From Gammaproteobacteria bacterium (GTDB taxonomy: Bacteria; Pseudomonadota; Gammaproteobacteria; Steroidobacterales; Steroidobacteraceae), in NCBI GenBank assembly GCA_003132425.1, contig PKXS01000024.1:19740-78335 (forward strand): a DNA stretch of 58,596 nucleotides. Direction: 5' to 3'. The translations under genes were made by a program, and so were the position numbers. Shown one piece after another: positions 31,633 to 40,359 of this stretch (its first letter is position 1; every line of letters starts with the position of its first letter). The notes beneath the pieces were generated by a model. That model ran no database searches, was not told the DNA's origin, and worked only from the letters and a program-made list of their open reading frames with translations.

Positions 31633-32961
31633 TTATAACTCCGGGCCGATGACTATCGGGGACCCGTCGCTAAATCGAGAGGCGCGAAACGGTGCGGGAT
31701 CGACGAACGGCGTCTGTCCCAGCGCAAGTTCAGCCGCTAGCCGTCCGGCGGCCGGACCAATACCGAAGCCGTGTCCCGAAAAACCGGTGGCGACGATCAT
31801 GCCCGGCAGTGTGCCCAGCGGACTGATATAGGGCACCACATCCGGTGTGACATCGATGTATCCGGCCCACTCCTGCACGATGTGCGCGTCTTTGAACTTT
31901 GGGTATAGCCCGATCATCGCGTCTTGCGCTTCGCGGTTCGACGCCTTATTGGGCCGCGGGTCCAATACGCGAGTCGCTTCAAAGGGGCTGGGCCGATCGA
32001 GTGCCCAGCGGCGGGGTGCGCAACACTCCTGTAGCGACTGGGCATTGAAACGCGGCCTCAAGGATTGCGCATCCTTGCGTATCGCCGGCAGGTATTCGCG
32101 CAGAAAGCGCAGTGAATCCGGCACCAGCGGAACCACGTGGTCAGCGCCTTTGGCGATGGTGTAGCCTCCGTCACCACGCTTGCGGTAACCCACCTCGCTC
32201 ATCCAGGTGCAGGTATCGGGTCCGCCCGCAAACGGCGCCGTGCGCATCACGGACAATAAGACTTTCAATTGCGGCAGGCGAACACTTAAGCTCGCGCAAA
32301 ATAGGCTTGTCCAGGCACCGCCGGCAAGAATCACTGCGTCGCACACGATGCGGCCCCGCTCGGTGACCACCGCACCGACTCGGCCCCCGCTGCGGTCGAT
32401 ACCGCGAACGGCACAGTGCACCACAATCGTGGCGCCCTTGCGCTGTGCGGCCCGCGCGATGGCCGGAGCCGCCATCTGCGGCTCCGCACAGCCATCGGTG
32501 GGCACATACAGACCGCAGCGAAACGCGCGGCTCGCTCCGGGCATCAGAGCCTTGAGTTCATTGCCGCGCACGATGCGAGTGCCGATGTCGTAGGGCTTGG
32601 CCATGTTCAGCCAATCGCAGTAACGCTCCTCGTCGGCTTCGTTCTCGCCGGCATACATGACACCGCACTCGCGAAATCCGGTCTCGGCGTCGCACTGCCG
32701 GTTCATATCGCGCCACAGCCGCAAACTCTCAACGATCAACGGCATTTCCCGCGCGTCACGCCCTGCTTGCCGGCACCAGCCCCAGTTGCGGCTGGACTGC
32801 TCACAGGCGATATAGCCTTTCTCGAACAGCACTACCGGAGTTCCACGGGAGGCCAGAGCAAGCGCTGCGGAGGTTCCGATGATTCCGCCGCCGATGATGA
32901 CGACACCCGTTGATGCGGGTATCACCTCATCCGGTGTAATGGAATCGACGTACGGGCCCAT
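31633..32961 (-). CDS. FAD-dependent oxidoreductase (DAO family)
   Basis: [66 protein letters not shown]. Confidence 0.9.
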   Translation of the reverse strand: MGPYVDSITPDEVIPASTGVVIIGGGIIGTSAALALASRGTPVVLFEKGYIACEQSSRNWGWCRQAGRDAREMPLIVESLRLWRDMNRQCDAETGFRECGVMYAGENEADEERYCDWLNMAKPYDIGTRIVRGNELKALMPGASRAFRCGLYVPTDGCAEPQMAAPAIARAAQRKGATIVVHCAVRGIDRSGGRVGAVVTERGRIVCDAVILAGGAWTSLFCASLSVRLPQLKVLLSVMRTAPFAGGPDTCTWMSEVGYRKRGDGGYTIAKGADHVVPLVPDSLRFLREYLPAIRKDAQSLRPRFNAQSLQECCAPRRWALDRPSPFEATRVLDPRPNKASNREAQDAMIGLYPKFKDAHIVQEWAGYIDVTPDVVPYISPLGTLPGMIVATGFSGHGFGIGPAAGRLAAELALGQTPFVDPAPFRASRFSDGSPIVIGPEL

Positions 32962-33033
32962 CGCGTTCACCTTCTTGTAAAATCGCAGAGTATCAAGGCT
33001 CGGGCCGCATCGTCTGCCCTTCAACTCCGAACA

Positions 33034-34119
33034 GTGGTAAAAGTCCGTGTGGCCCTGATCGACGGAGCGAGTTCAGTGAACGGTGCGATACCTTTGATGG
33101 ACATCGACGCACTGTTCGGCGGCGCCTCGCTGCGGCGTGACCGGACCGACCAGGCAATCATGGGCGCGGCGGCCACACCCGGCTTCTTGGTGGTAAGGGG
33201 ATTTCCCTCCGATGTACCGATTCAGCGCGAGGCCAGGGCCGATCTGCTGCGCCTGTTCCAACTGCCGCAACCGCAGGTTCGCCAACTGTGGCGCCAGAAG
33301 TTCGACGCCTCGCGGCCCAACGTCTATCGCGGCTGGTTTCCGTTGCAGGCGGGTTTCCTGACCAGCAAGGAAGGCATGGATCTCGGTGCTGACGTGGCCT
33401 ATGGAGCGTCCGTCGTCCGTCGCGATGATCCGCTGTGCGAGGCAACGCCGCTGCCGCCCATCGGCGCGCTTCCGGGCTGGCGTGAGTCCATCGCCGCCTA
33501 CTACCGCGGCATGGAAAAGGTCAGTCAGGCCCTGATGCGCGCGATCGCCCGCGGCCTGGCTTTGGACGAACGATTCTTCGATCAGGCATTCGACAAGGGG
33601 CTGTCGACGCTGCGGTTGATTCGCTACCCGGTGAGAATCGACACGGATCGCGCGGCCGCACGGGACCCGAGCGTGTGGGTCATGCACAACGGCGGGCGGT
33701 ACTATGTGACCGGAGCGCCGCACGTGGACTCCGGATTTCTCACCCTGCTGGCTCAGGACGGCGTCGCGGGCTTGCAGGCGCGCCATCTGAACGGAGAATG
33801 GATCGACGTGCCGCCGATCGAAGGCGGCCTCGCGGTCAATTTCGGGAAGGTCCTCGAGCGTTGGTGCGGGGGCCGCATCAAGGCGACCGAACACCGCGTC
33901 ATCGGCACGGGCGTTGAGCGCATGTCCATACCGTTCTTCTATGAGGCGCGTGCCGATGCCGAGATTAGTCCTCTACCGCTAGACGGTGCGGCACCGTTCG
34001 AGCCGTTCTACTACGGCGACCATCTATGGGCGACCACGACGCAGTTCGTCGAATTCAAGGGCATGGAGTCACTACGCACGCCGCGGCGGCATCGAGATCC
34101 TCCCCCGAGGCGCTCATAA
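33034..34119 (+). CDS. Isopenicillin N synthase-like 2OG/Fe(II) oxygenase
   Basis: [22 protein letters not shown] and [21 protein letters not shown] (HxD...H triad); GTG start; a start at 33097 is an alternative. Confidence 0.85.
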   Translation: MVKVRVALIDGASSVNGAIPLMDIDALFGGASLRRDRTDQAIMGAAATPGFLVVRGFPSDVPIQREARADLLRLFQLPQPQVRQLWRQKFDASRPNVYRGWFPLQAGFLTSKEGMDLGADVAYGASVVRRDDPLCEATPLPPIGALPGWRESIAAYYRGMEKVSQALMRAIARGLALDERFFDQAFDKGLSTLRLIRYPVRIDTDRAAARDPSVWVMHNGGRYYVTGAPHVDSGFLTLLAQDGVAGLQARHLNGEWIDVPPIEGGLAVNFGKVLERWCGGRIKATEHRVIGTGVERMSIPFFYEARADAEISPLPLDGAAPFEPFYYGDHLWATTTQFVEFKGMESLRTPRRHRDPPPRRS

Positions 34120-34191
34120 GTGTAGCGAATCCCTTGAACATGCATGACGATGGCCCAATAACCCTTTTTCAGGGTCAATCGGCCTTCTCCT

Positions 34192-35340
34192 ATGACTGTT
34201 CGTCGTCCATTTTTAAATCCACTCTGGCTCATCGCATCGCTGCCTGGTTATATCGGCCTGCGACTGTTGCCTGCTTTGTCGATCGGCCCCTTGGGAGTGT
34301 GCGCCGGGATCGTCCTGTTGGCCGCCGCCTGCGTGCTGGTCCCGCAATCGATACGGGCCCGCTCGATGCGGAATCAGGCGATTGCGGACCGCGTCGCCTG
34401 GATCGGCTTCGTGACAATGGGGTTTCTCTCGACATTATTCGTGATGACCGTGCTGCGGGACCTCCTGCTGTTGTGCGTTCATCTCGTGCTCACGGCTCAG
34501 AAGGCCGCGTCCCTGACCACACCTTCCGCGCGATGGGCGTTGGCTCTCGCGGTGTTCTGCACGCTGGCAGGTCTGATCATTGCGCGGCGTCGACCGCGGG
34601 TGGTCCGGATCGACATCCCTGTCGTGGATCTCCCTGGCGCCCTGCACGGGTTTTCGATCGCTCAGATCAGCGACGTACATGTCGGTCCCACCATCAAGCG
34701 CGGCTTTGTCGAGCGGATCGTCGCCCGCGTCAACGGATTGAACGCGGATTTGATCGCCGTGACCGGTGATCTGGTCGACGGATCGGTGCAGCAATTGTCA
34801 TCCCACACAGCGCCCTTGGCCGGCCTCATCGCGCGCCATGGCGCCTATTTCGTGACCGGAAATCATGAATATTATTCGGGCGAACGCGCATGGACCCGGG
34901 AAATCAGGCGCCTCGGCCTGACGGTTCTCAAGAACGAGCATGTGGTATTGGCGCATGACGGCGCGTCGCTGGTCGTGGCGGGAGTCACGGATTACGGCGC
35001 GCACCATTTCGATCCAGCGCAGCAAAGTGATCCGGCCGCGGCCCTTCACGGCGCGCCGGCCGACGCCGGCGCCAGAATATTGCTGGCGCATCAGCCCAGT
35101 TCAGCGGCCGCGGCGGCCAACGCCGGCTTCGACCTCCAGATATCGGGTCATACCCACGGTGGCCAATTCTGGCCATGGAATCTATTCGTGCCGTACTTCC
35201 AGCCCTTCACTGCCGGACTGCATCGTTTGCGGCATTTATGGGTGTACGTGAACCGCGGCACGGGCTACTGGGGCCCGCCGAATCGGTTCGGCGTTCCTTC
35301 GGAGATTACTCATATTCGATTGGTGCCGGCAGCCACATAA
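34192..35340 (+). CDS. Membrane-anchored metallophosphoesterase
   Basis: N-terminal TM helices; QISDVHVGPTI, VTGDLVDG, VTGNHEYY, LLAHQP, ISGHTHGGQFWP. Confidence 0.93.
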   Translation: MTVRRPFLNPLWLIASLPGYIGLRLLPALSIGPLGVCAGIVLLAAACVLVPQSIRARSMRNQAIADRVAWIGFVTMGFLSTLFVMTVLRDLLLLCVHLVLTAQKAASLTTPSARWALALAVFCTLAGLIIARRRPRVVRIDIPVVDLPGALHGFSIAQISDVHVGPTIKRGFVERIVARVNGLNADLIAVTGDLVDGSVQQLSSHTAPLAGLIARHGAYFVTGNHEYYSGERAWTREIRRLGLTVLKNEHVVLAHDGASLVVAGVTDYGAHHFDPAQQSDPAAALHGAPADAGARILLAHQPSSAAAAANAGFDLQISGHTHGGQFWPWNLFVPYFQPFTAGLHRLRHLWVYVNRGTGYWGPPNRFGVPSEITHIRLVPAAT

Positions 35341-35376
35341 ACAGTCTTGTCTCGCCAGTCCTGATATCGTCGCTGC

Positions 35377-36522
35377 ATGAAGATCAATCTGCCGCTGGTT
35401 GCGCTAGCCGCCGGCGCTTTCGGGATCGGCGTGACGGAGTTTGCGCCCATGGGGTTGCTGCCGCTGATTGCCGGCGATCTCGGAGTCTCGATCCCTATTG
35501 CGGGACTGCTGGTCACCGGCTATGCGGTGGGCGTCATGATCGGTGCGCCCTTCATGACGCTCGCGACGGTTCGTGTGCCACGCAAGACACTCCTGATATT
35601 GCTGATGGGCCTATTTACGCTCGGCAATTTGCTGTCGGCGCTCTCGAGCGGCTATGCGATGCTGCTCATATCACGCATCATCACCTCACTTTGCCACGGA
35701 GCCTTCTTCGGAGTCGGCTCGGTCGTCGCCTCGGGTCTGGTGCCGGAGAACAAGCGGGCCGGCGCGGTCGCCGCCATGTTCATGGGGCTGACGATTGCCA
35801 ACGTAGGAGGCGTGCCGCTAGCCTCGTGGGTGGGAGAGGTCGCCGGTTGGCGCATCGCATTTTGGGGGATTACCGCGCTCGGGCTCATTGCAATGGCAGC
35901 GCTGTGGCTGCTACTGCCTGTTGTTCCGCAAAAGCACGCCACCGGCATTCATACGGAATTTCGTGTGCTGCGCAGCCCAGCGGTATTGGCGGCCATGGCG
36001 GTGACAGTGCTTGGCTCGGGTGCGATGTTCACGGTGTTTACTTACATCGCGCCGATCCTGCGCGACGAGACACATACCTCCCAGTCCTTCGTGACGGCAA
36101 TGCTGGTGCTTTACGGCATCGGCCTGACCATCGGCAACTGGGTCGGCGGCCGCTGTGCTGATCGCTCGGTCGATCGCACCGTCATCGGTGTGCTGTCGGC
36201 GTTGACGATACTGCTACTGGTGTTCTCGGTGACGATGCGGTGGCGGGTGCCGGCCGCGCTGTCGATCCTGGCGTGGGGAATCGCCACCTTTGCACTGGTG
36301 CCGCCGCTGCAGATGCGCGTGATGGAAACCGCGGCCGACGCGCCCAACCTCGCGTCCTCGATGAACATTGGCGCGTTCAACCTCGGCAATGCGCTGGGCG
36401 CCGCGCTCGGCGGCGCCGTGATCAGCCTGCAACTGGGGTTTCCGTCAGTGGCGATTGCCGGCGCTGCCTTGGCTGCGGCCGGACTGCTGGTGGTTCTCGT
36501 GACGCGCAAGACGGCGTCATAG
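35377..36522 (+). CDS. MFS transporter, AraJ/YdhP-like
   Basis: AAGAFGIGVTEFAPMGLLPLIAGDLGVSI...GYAVGVMIGAPFMT; multiple TM helices. Confidence 0.88.
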   Translation: MKINLPLVALAAGAFGIGVTEFAPMGLLPLIAGDLGVSIPIAGLLVTGYAVGVMIGAPFMTLATVRVPRKTLLILLMGLFTLGNLLSALSSGYAMLLISRIITSLCHGAFFGVGSVVASGLVPENKRAGAVAAMFMGLTIANVGGVPLASWVGEVAGWRIAFWGITALGLIAMAALWLLLPVVPQKHATGIHTEFRVLRSPAVLAAMAVTVLGSGAMFTVFTYIAPILRDETHTSQSFVTAMLVLYGIGLTIGNWVGGRCADRSVDRTVIGVLSALTILLLVFSVTMRWRVPAALSILAWGIATFALVPPLQMRVMETAADAPNLASSMNIGAFNLGNALGAALGGAVISLQLGFPSVAIAGAALAAAGLLVVLVTRKTAS

Positions 36523-36638
36523 GCCCATCCGGCCGTCGCACCCGACGGATGCGATCTGAATCTCGCGCTTGGCAAGCGTCTCGGTTATCTTAGCGGGGTG
36601 TATCCTCAGTTCAGAATCAACAATAGGGGGCTAAATAC

Positions 36639-37247
36639 ATGCATCCGCTGAATACAGTAAAGGGCGCCATCACCACCGGCGTCGTGATTGCCGTGATCGT
36701 CGGAGTTTGGCTCAACGTTTGGGGCGGATTTGGCATCGACCTCCATCCGGTGCGGATCGACCGATGGCTGCACATCGTCTCCGGCGTCATGTGGATCGGC
36801 CTCTTGTATTACTTCAACGTCGTGCAAACTCCGGGGATGTCGGACGCCGCCGCCGATAAAGGCGGACCCGGCGGCGCCGGCATATCAAAGTACATCGCGC
36901 CGCGCGGGCTATGGTGGTTCCGGTGGGCGGCGGTTGCCACATGGGTAACGGGAACGATCTACTTGATGGTCGGATTTGGCAGCCCATGGCGCATCGTATC
37001 GGCGTTTACGCTGCAACCGGGATTCCGAACGATCGGCGTCGGCGCCTGGCTTGGCACGATCATGTTGTTTAACGTTTGGGTTTACATCTGGCCGAACCAA
37101 AAGAAGATCCTTGGGATCGTGCCGGCAACGGACGAACAAAAAGCGGCGGCACGCAAGATCGCGGGCATGGCGTCTCGCATCAACTTCATCCTGTCGTTGC
37201 CGATGCTGCTCTGTATGGGCGGCCAGTCGCACGGATTGCCGTTCTAG
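36639..37247 (+). CDS. puuD: PuuD-like urate hydroxylase N-terminal-type membrane protein
   Basis: DRWLHIVSGVMWIGLLYYFNVVQTPGM; FNVWVYIWPNQKKILGIVPATDEQKAAARKIAGMASRINFILSLPML. Confidence 0.75.
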   Translation: MHPLNTVKGAITTGVVIAVIVGVWLNVWGGFGIDLHPVRIDRWLHIVSGVMWIGLLYYFNVVQTPGMSDAAADKGGPGGAGISKYIAPRGLWWFRWAAVATWVTGTIYLMVGFGSPWRIVSAFTLQPGFRTIGVGAWLGTIMLFNVWVYIWPNQKKILGIVPATDEQKAAARKIAGMASRINFILSLPMLLCMGGQSHGLPF

Positions 37248-37285
37248 GAGTGCCTTGCGGGAATCTGCGCTCGGCAGTTGATTTA

Positions 37286-37319
37286 GAAAAAGGGGTCCTT
37301 GGAGTGGCCCCTTTTTTTT
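37286..37319. terminator. Intrinsic terminator downstream of puuD-like gene
   Basis: AAAAAGGGG - loop - CCCCTTTTTTTT hairpin with T-run. Confidence 0.85.
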
Positions 37320-37337
37320 GGCGGAGAGGGTGGGATT
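37319..37337 (+). repeat. Distal island junction: 19-bp direct repeat of the tRNA-Ser 3' end (att-like)
   Basis: TGGCGGAGAGGGTGGGATT identical to 40077-40095. Confidence 0.8.
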
Positions 37338-37472
37338 GTTCGCGGCTGCGCCGCGAATCCTCCGCTTCGCTCCGGACCGACGCGTGCGCGTTGTCCAAAA
37401 TCGCTGCGCGCTTTTGTCGAATCCACGGAAACGCAAATAGAAATCAGTAAGTTACCGAAATCTTGAAGTTCG

Positions 37473-37527
37473 CCGTCCCCTGGAATCCCCTCGCCTCCCC
37501 GCTTTTGGCAGTAGATTTGGCACTAGG
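37473..37527 (+). repeat. Imperfect copy of the integrase-distal sequence found at 39986-40030
   Basis: CGTCCCCTGGAATCCCC...TTTGGCAGTAGATTTGGCACTAGG versus CGTCCCCTGAAATCCCC...TTTGGCAGTAGTTTGGCAGTAGG. Confidence 0.7.
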
Positions 37528-37559
37528 AAGGCGCTACCACACGATCTCGGTGCGCTTTC

Positions 37560-37595
37560 TTGACACCTTGTACCTTGAATGGTACAGTGTACCTT
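37560..37595 (+). promoter_or_regulatory. Promoter/operator of the toxin-antitoxin pair
   Basis: TTGACA-17 bp-TACAGT; half-sites GTACC (37570-37574), GGTAC (37581-37585), GTACC (37589-37593); direct repeat TGTACCTT x2. Confidence 0.65.
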
Positions 37596-37611
37596 CCGAG
37601 GTCCGCCACTG

Positions 37612-37992
37612 ATGCCGGATAATACGAAGCGCAAGATTCTGCCCGCGATCTTCTATCGGACGGCCGCAGGATCGGAACCCGTTCGCGACTGGCTCAAAGG
37701 TCTGTCTCGCGACGATAAACGCATCGTCGGTCAGGACATTGCAACCGTGGAATTCGGTTGGCCGGTTGGGATGCCCCACTGCCGGTCGCTCGCCCCCAGG
37801 CGTGGGTTGTGGGAGGTTCGAAGCTCGCTGACAGGCAACCGCATAGGCCGGGTCCTATTCTTCATCCACGAGGGACAGATGGTGCTTCTTCACGGATTCA
37901 TCAAGAAGACTCAGCAGACGCCCGATCAGGAATTGGACCTTGCCGTGAAACGCAAGAAGGAGATCGAGAATGACGGAAAAACGAAAGAATAA
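37612..37992 (+). CDS. RelE/HigB-like toxin (phage Gp49-like family)
   Basis: FYRTAAGSEPVRDWLKGLSRDDKRIVGQDIATVEFGWPVGMPHCRSLAPRRGLWEVRSSL...RVLFFIHEGQMVLLHGFIKKTQQTP. Confidence 0.9.
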   Translation: MPDNTKRKILPAIFYRTAAGSEPVRDWLKGLSRDDKRIVGQDIATVEFGWPVGMPHCRSLAPRRGLWEVRSSLTGNRIGRVLFFIHEGQMVLLHGFIKKTQQTPDQELDLAVKRKKEIENDGKTKE

Positions 37993-38275
37993 GCATTTGG
38001 GCTCTTCGTTCGATGCCTATCTCGTGGAAGAAGGGCTCTATGAGGAAGCAACTTCCGTGGCCTGGAAGCGCGTGCTCTCCTGGGAGGTTTCCGAAGCGAT
38101 GAAGAAGGAAGGCATCAGCAAGAGCGAAATGGCCAAGCGTATGAACACGAGCCGCAGCCAGCTCGAACGCCTGCTCGACCCGGATAACCCCAACGTCCTC
38201 CTAGAGACGGTTCAAAAGGCGGCGGCGGCGGTCGGCAAGCGCATGACCATCAGCCTCGCGGATGCGCCCTCGTAG
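37970..38275 (+). CDS. XRE/HigA-like antitoxin
   Basis: Overlaps the toxin gene; HTH EAMKKEGISKSEMAKRMNTSRSQLERLLDPDNPNVLLETVQKAAAAVGKRM. Confidence 0.9.
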   Translation: MTEKRKNKHLGSSFDAYLVEEGLYEEATSVAWKRVLSWEVSEAMKKEGISKSEMAKRMNTSRSQLERLLDPDNPNVLLETVQKAAAAVGKRMTISLADAPS

Positions 38276-38465
38276 GGCTCCTGAACCGAGCAAGCTGTTC
38301 GAAGCCGAGCGTCGCATTCACCAGGTCTCGAAGAATAACGCGTGCCATTTCAGGTTCATCACTGAGAAACAGAGTTGCAGCCTCATCCAGGAGCGCTTTG
38401 GCGAAGGCAGCGTCTCGTTCGACCCGAGCCATTACGGTTTTCTTGAATTTACGAGTTAGCGCCAT
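38250..38465 (-). pseudogene. Truncated HigA/addiction-module antidote-like antitoxin (N-terminal part only)
   Basis: MALTRKFKKTVMARVERDAAFAKALLDEAATLFLSDEPEMARVILRDLVNATLGFEQLA then unrelated tail; HTH half missing. Confidence 0.65.
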
Positions 38466-38473
38466 CTCAAAAT

Positions 38474-38493
38474 TAGTAACGTAAACGTTACTA
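38474..38493. promoter_or_regulatory. Palindromic operator upstream of truncated antitoxin
   Basis: TAGTAACGT-AA-ACGTTACTA: perfect 9-bp arms, 8 bp upstream of the ATG. Confidence 0.65.
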
Positions 38494-38603
38494 TTTAGCA
38501 TAAGGCTGCGAACTAGCGCTTTTGCCCCAATGCGCCGTTTTTCGTAGGGTCCGACAGGCTCCTAGCGAATACGTGTTGCAAAAGTGATCGGACGAGGTTA
38601 ACG

Positions 38604-38621
38604 TACAACCATATGGTTGTA
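38604..38621. promoter_or_regulatory. Palindromic operator overlapping ArsR-family start codon
   Basis: TACAACCATATGGTTGTA, perfect 18-bp palindrome; the ATG at 38613 lies inside it. Confidence 0.65.
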
Positions 38622-38954
38622 GTTCGAAAAGAGAGCGAAGAATCGCTCAACCAGCTCTTCCGTGCTTTGGCCGATGGCACGCGCCGCGACATCTTGGCGC
38701 GGTCGCTCACGGAAACGCCGTCGGTATCCGATCTTGCTGCGCGGTACGAGATGAGCTTCGCCGCCGTGCAAAAGCACGTCGCCGTGCTCGAGCGCGCGGG
38801 TCTCATTCAGAAGCGTGCAAACGGCCGCGAGCAACTGGTCTCCACCAACCACGCGCGGCTCCAGCGCGCTGGCGAGCTCCTCGAATACTTCGAATCCATT
38901 TGGCGCCAGCGCATGGCGCAGCTCGACGATGTTCTTCTACCGAAAGGAAAATGA
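38613..38954 (+). CDS. ArsR-family HTH transcriptional regulator
   Basis: LNQLFRALADGTRRDILARSLTETPSVSDLAARYEMSFAAVQKHVAVLERAGLIQKRANGREQLVS. Confidence 0.92.
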   Translation: MVVVRKESEESLNQLFRALADGTRRDILARSLTETPSVSDLAARYEMSFAAVQKHVAVLERAGLIQKRANGREQLVSTNHARLQRAGELLEYFESIWRQRMAQLDDVLLPKGK

Positions 38955-39451
38955 TTATGCCGCTTACCTCTGTCACCAAAGACGCCGCAAAGCTCACCCT
39001 CACCGTCGTGGGCGACTATCCCGTTCCGCAAAAGCGCCTTTGGGACGCCTTTGCCGACCCGCGCCAGCTCGAGCGCTTTTGGGGACCATCCGCCTTTCCT
39101 GCCACCTTCACGCGTCATGATTTCAAAGTTGGCGGTCGCGCTGAGTACTTCCTGACTTTGCCGGAGGGAAAAAAGTGGAGCGGCTCCTGGAAGTTCACCG
39201 CAGTGCATCCAATCAGCTCTTTCGAGGCGCACGACGGCGAAGATAACGCCGAGGACCAGAACATGCCGGCGTCGATGACGTTCGCCTTCGAAACCACGCC
39301 GACGGGATCGCGTATGACCATCGTCACGCGGTTTTCAAGCGTTGAGGCAATGGAGCAAACGATTCCGGGCATGGAAGAAGGGCTACGCGCAGCAATGCCC
39401 CAACTCGACGCAGTGCTTGCTGAACCAAGCGCGTCCGCTGCGCACGCCTAG
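38951..39451 (+). CDS. SRPBCC/AHSA1 domain protein
   Basis: DYPVPQKRLWDAFADPRQLERFWGPSAFPATFTRHDFKVGGRAEYFL; ATGA overlap with the ArsR gene. Confidence 0.9.
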   Translation: MIMPLTSVTKDAAKLTLTVVGDYPVPQKRLWDAFADPRQLERFWGPSAFPATFTRHDFKVGGRAEYFLTLPEGKKWSGSWKFTAVHPISSFEAHDGEDNAEDQNMPASMTFAFETTPTGSRMTIVTRFSSVEAMEQTIPGMEEGLRAAMPQLDAVLAEPSASAAHA

Positions 39452-40076
39452 CAAGCTGTCGGATTTCGCGGCGGGCGTGAAGCGAGCTTATGCGAGGAAA
39501 GACCGCACCAAGACACAGGAGGACCGCGACGTGGAGCTTTGCCCGCGTGCGCTCGAGGTTCTAAAGCGCCAATTGGCGCTCCGGCAGGAGTACGTCGCGG
39601 CCGGCAAAATCCGGCATCAGCACCTCTTCTTCCTCGAAGACGGCCGCCCGATCAGCGACCCGGAAATCACTCGCTGGCGCTGGAGCGAGAGCATCAAGGC
39701 GCTCAATATTCGCAGGCGCGGACCCTACCACGCGCGGCATTCCTCGGTGACCTGGCAGCTCATGCTGGGAAAGAATCTGCTGTGGGTCGCGAAGCAGCAC
39801 GGACACAGCGTCGAGGTAATGTTGCGCATGTATGCCGGATGGCTCGACGGCACAACGGAAGCCGGCATTCACGCGATTAAACAAGCGATGGAAAAAAGAC
39901 CCGATGCGCGCGCTGCATTTTTGGATTCTCGAACCGCTATTTCCGCTGTAAATGCAGCGACAAATCGCGTCACGCAAATCGTGATTCGTCCCCTGAAATC
40001 CCCGGAATTTGGCAGTAGTTTGGCAGTAGGGAAAGACCTGAGTGACTCAAGTCTCAGAAACGATTCAAAAATTAAG
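39452..40076 (+). pseudogene. 5'-truncated tyrosine recombinase/integrase (C-terminal catalytic part)
   Basis: KDRTKTQEDRDVELCPRALEVLKRQ...PYHARHSSVTWQLMLGKNLLWVAKQHGHSVEVMLRMYAGWLDG; no N-terminal domains or Arg-I box; frame reads on into the tRNA. Confidence 0.8.
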
Positions 40077-40169
40077 TGGCGGAGAGGGTGGGATTCGAAC
40101 CCACGTGCCGGAATTACCCGACCATCCGATTTCGAGTCGGCGCCGTTATGACCACTTCGGTACCTCTCC
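40077..40169 (-). tRNA. tRNA-Ser(CGA)
   Basis: GGAGAGG/CCTCTCC acceptor, anticodon loop CTCGAAA, long variable arm, GTGGGTTCGAATCCCAC T-arm, G73, encoded CCA. Confidence 0.95.
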
Positions 40170-40359
40170 GGTTAACTTAAGATTTTGGGCCGTTAACTTA
40201 AGTTTTTTCGCATTGTGATGCGATAAACAACAAGACTAGAAATGTATTTGTCAAGGGTCCGTTAAGGCCGCTAAGAGTTTATTCTAGCTTATCGGTACAG
40301 GGCTCGCTTCATTAGTGCAGAACTTGGCCGCCTCACGGAGCTCTAAATAGATCACGACC

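Larger units (their letters stand above)
37319..40095. mobile_element. Decayed genomic island integrated at tRNA-Ser(CGA)
   Basis: 19-bp direct repeats at both edges, truncated integrase next to the tRNA, TA and regulator cargo. Confidence 0.75.

Noticed and set aside
33073-33894. 273-aa minus-strand ORF opposite the IPNS-like oxygenase
   Set aside because: Antisense shadow; no recognisable domain, and the oxygenase frame holds the metal triad.
35175-36161. 328-aa plus-strand ORF overlapping the metallophosphoesterase and MFS genes
   Set aside because: Out-of-frame with Arg/Gly/Cys-rich low-complexity content; the MFS frame is clearly the coding one.
40077-40151. C-terminal WRRGWDSNPRAGITRPSDFESAPL of the integrase ORF as real protein
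   Set aside because: This is antisense tRNA-Ser translated, a familiar annotation artefact.
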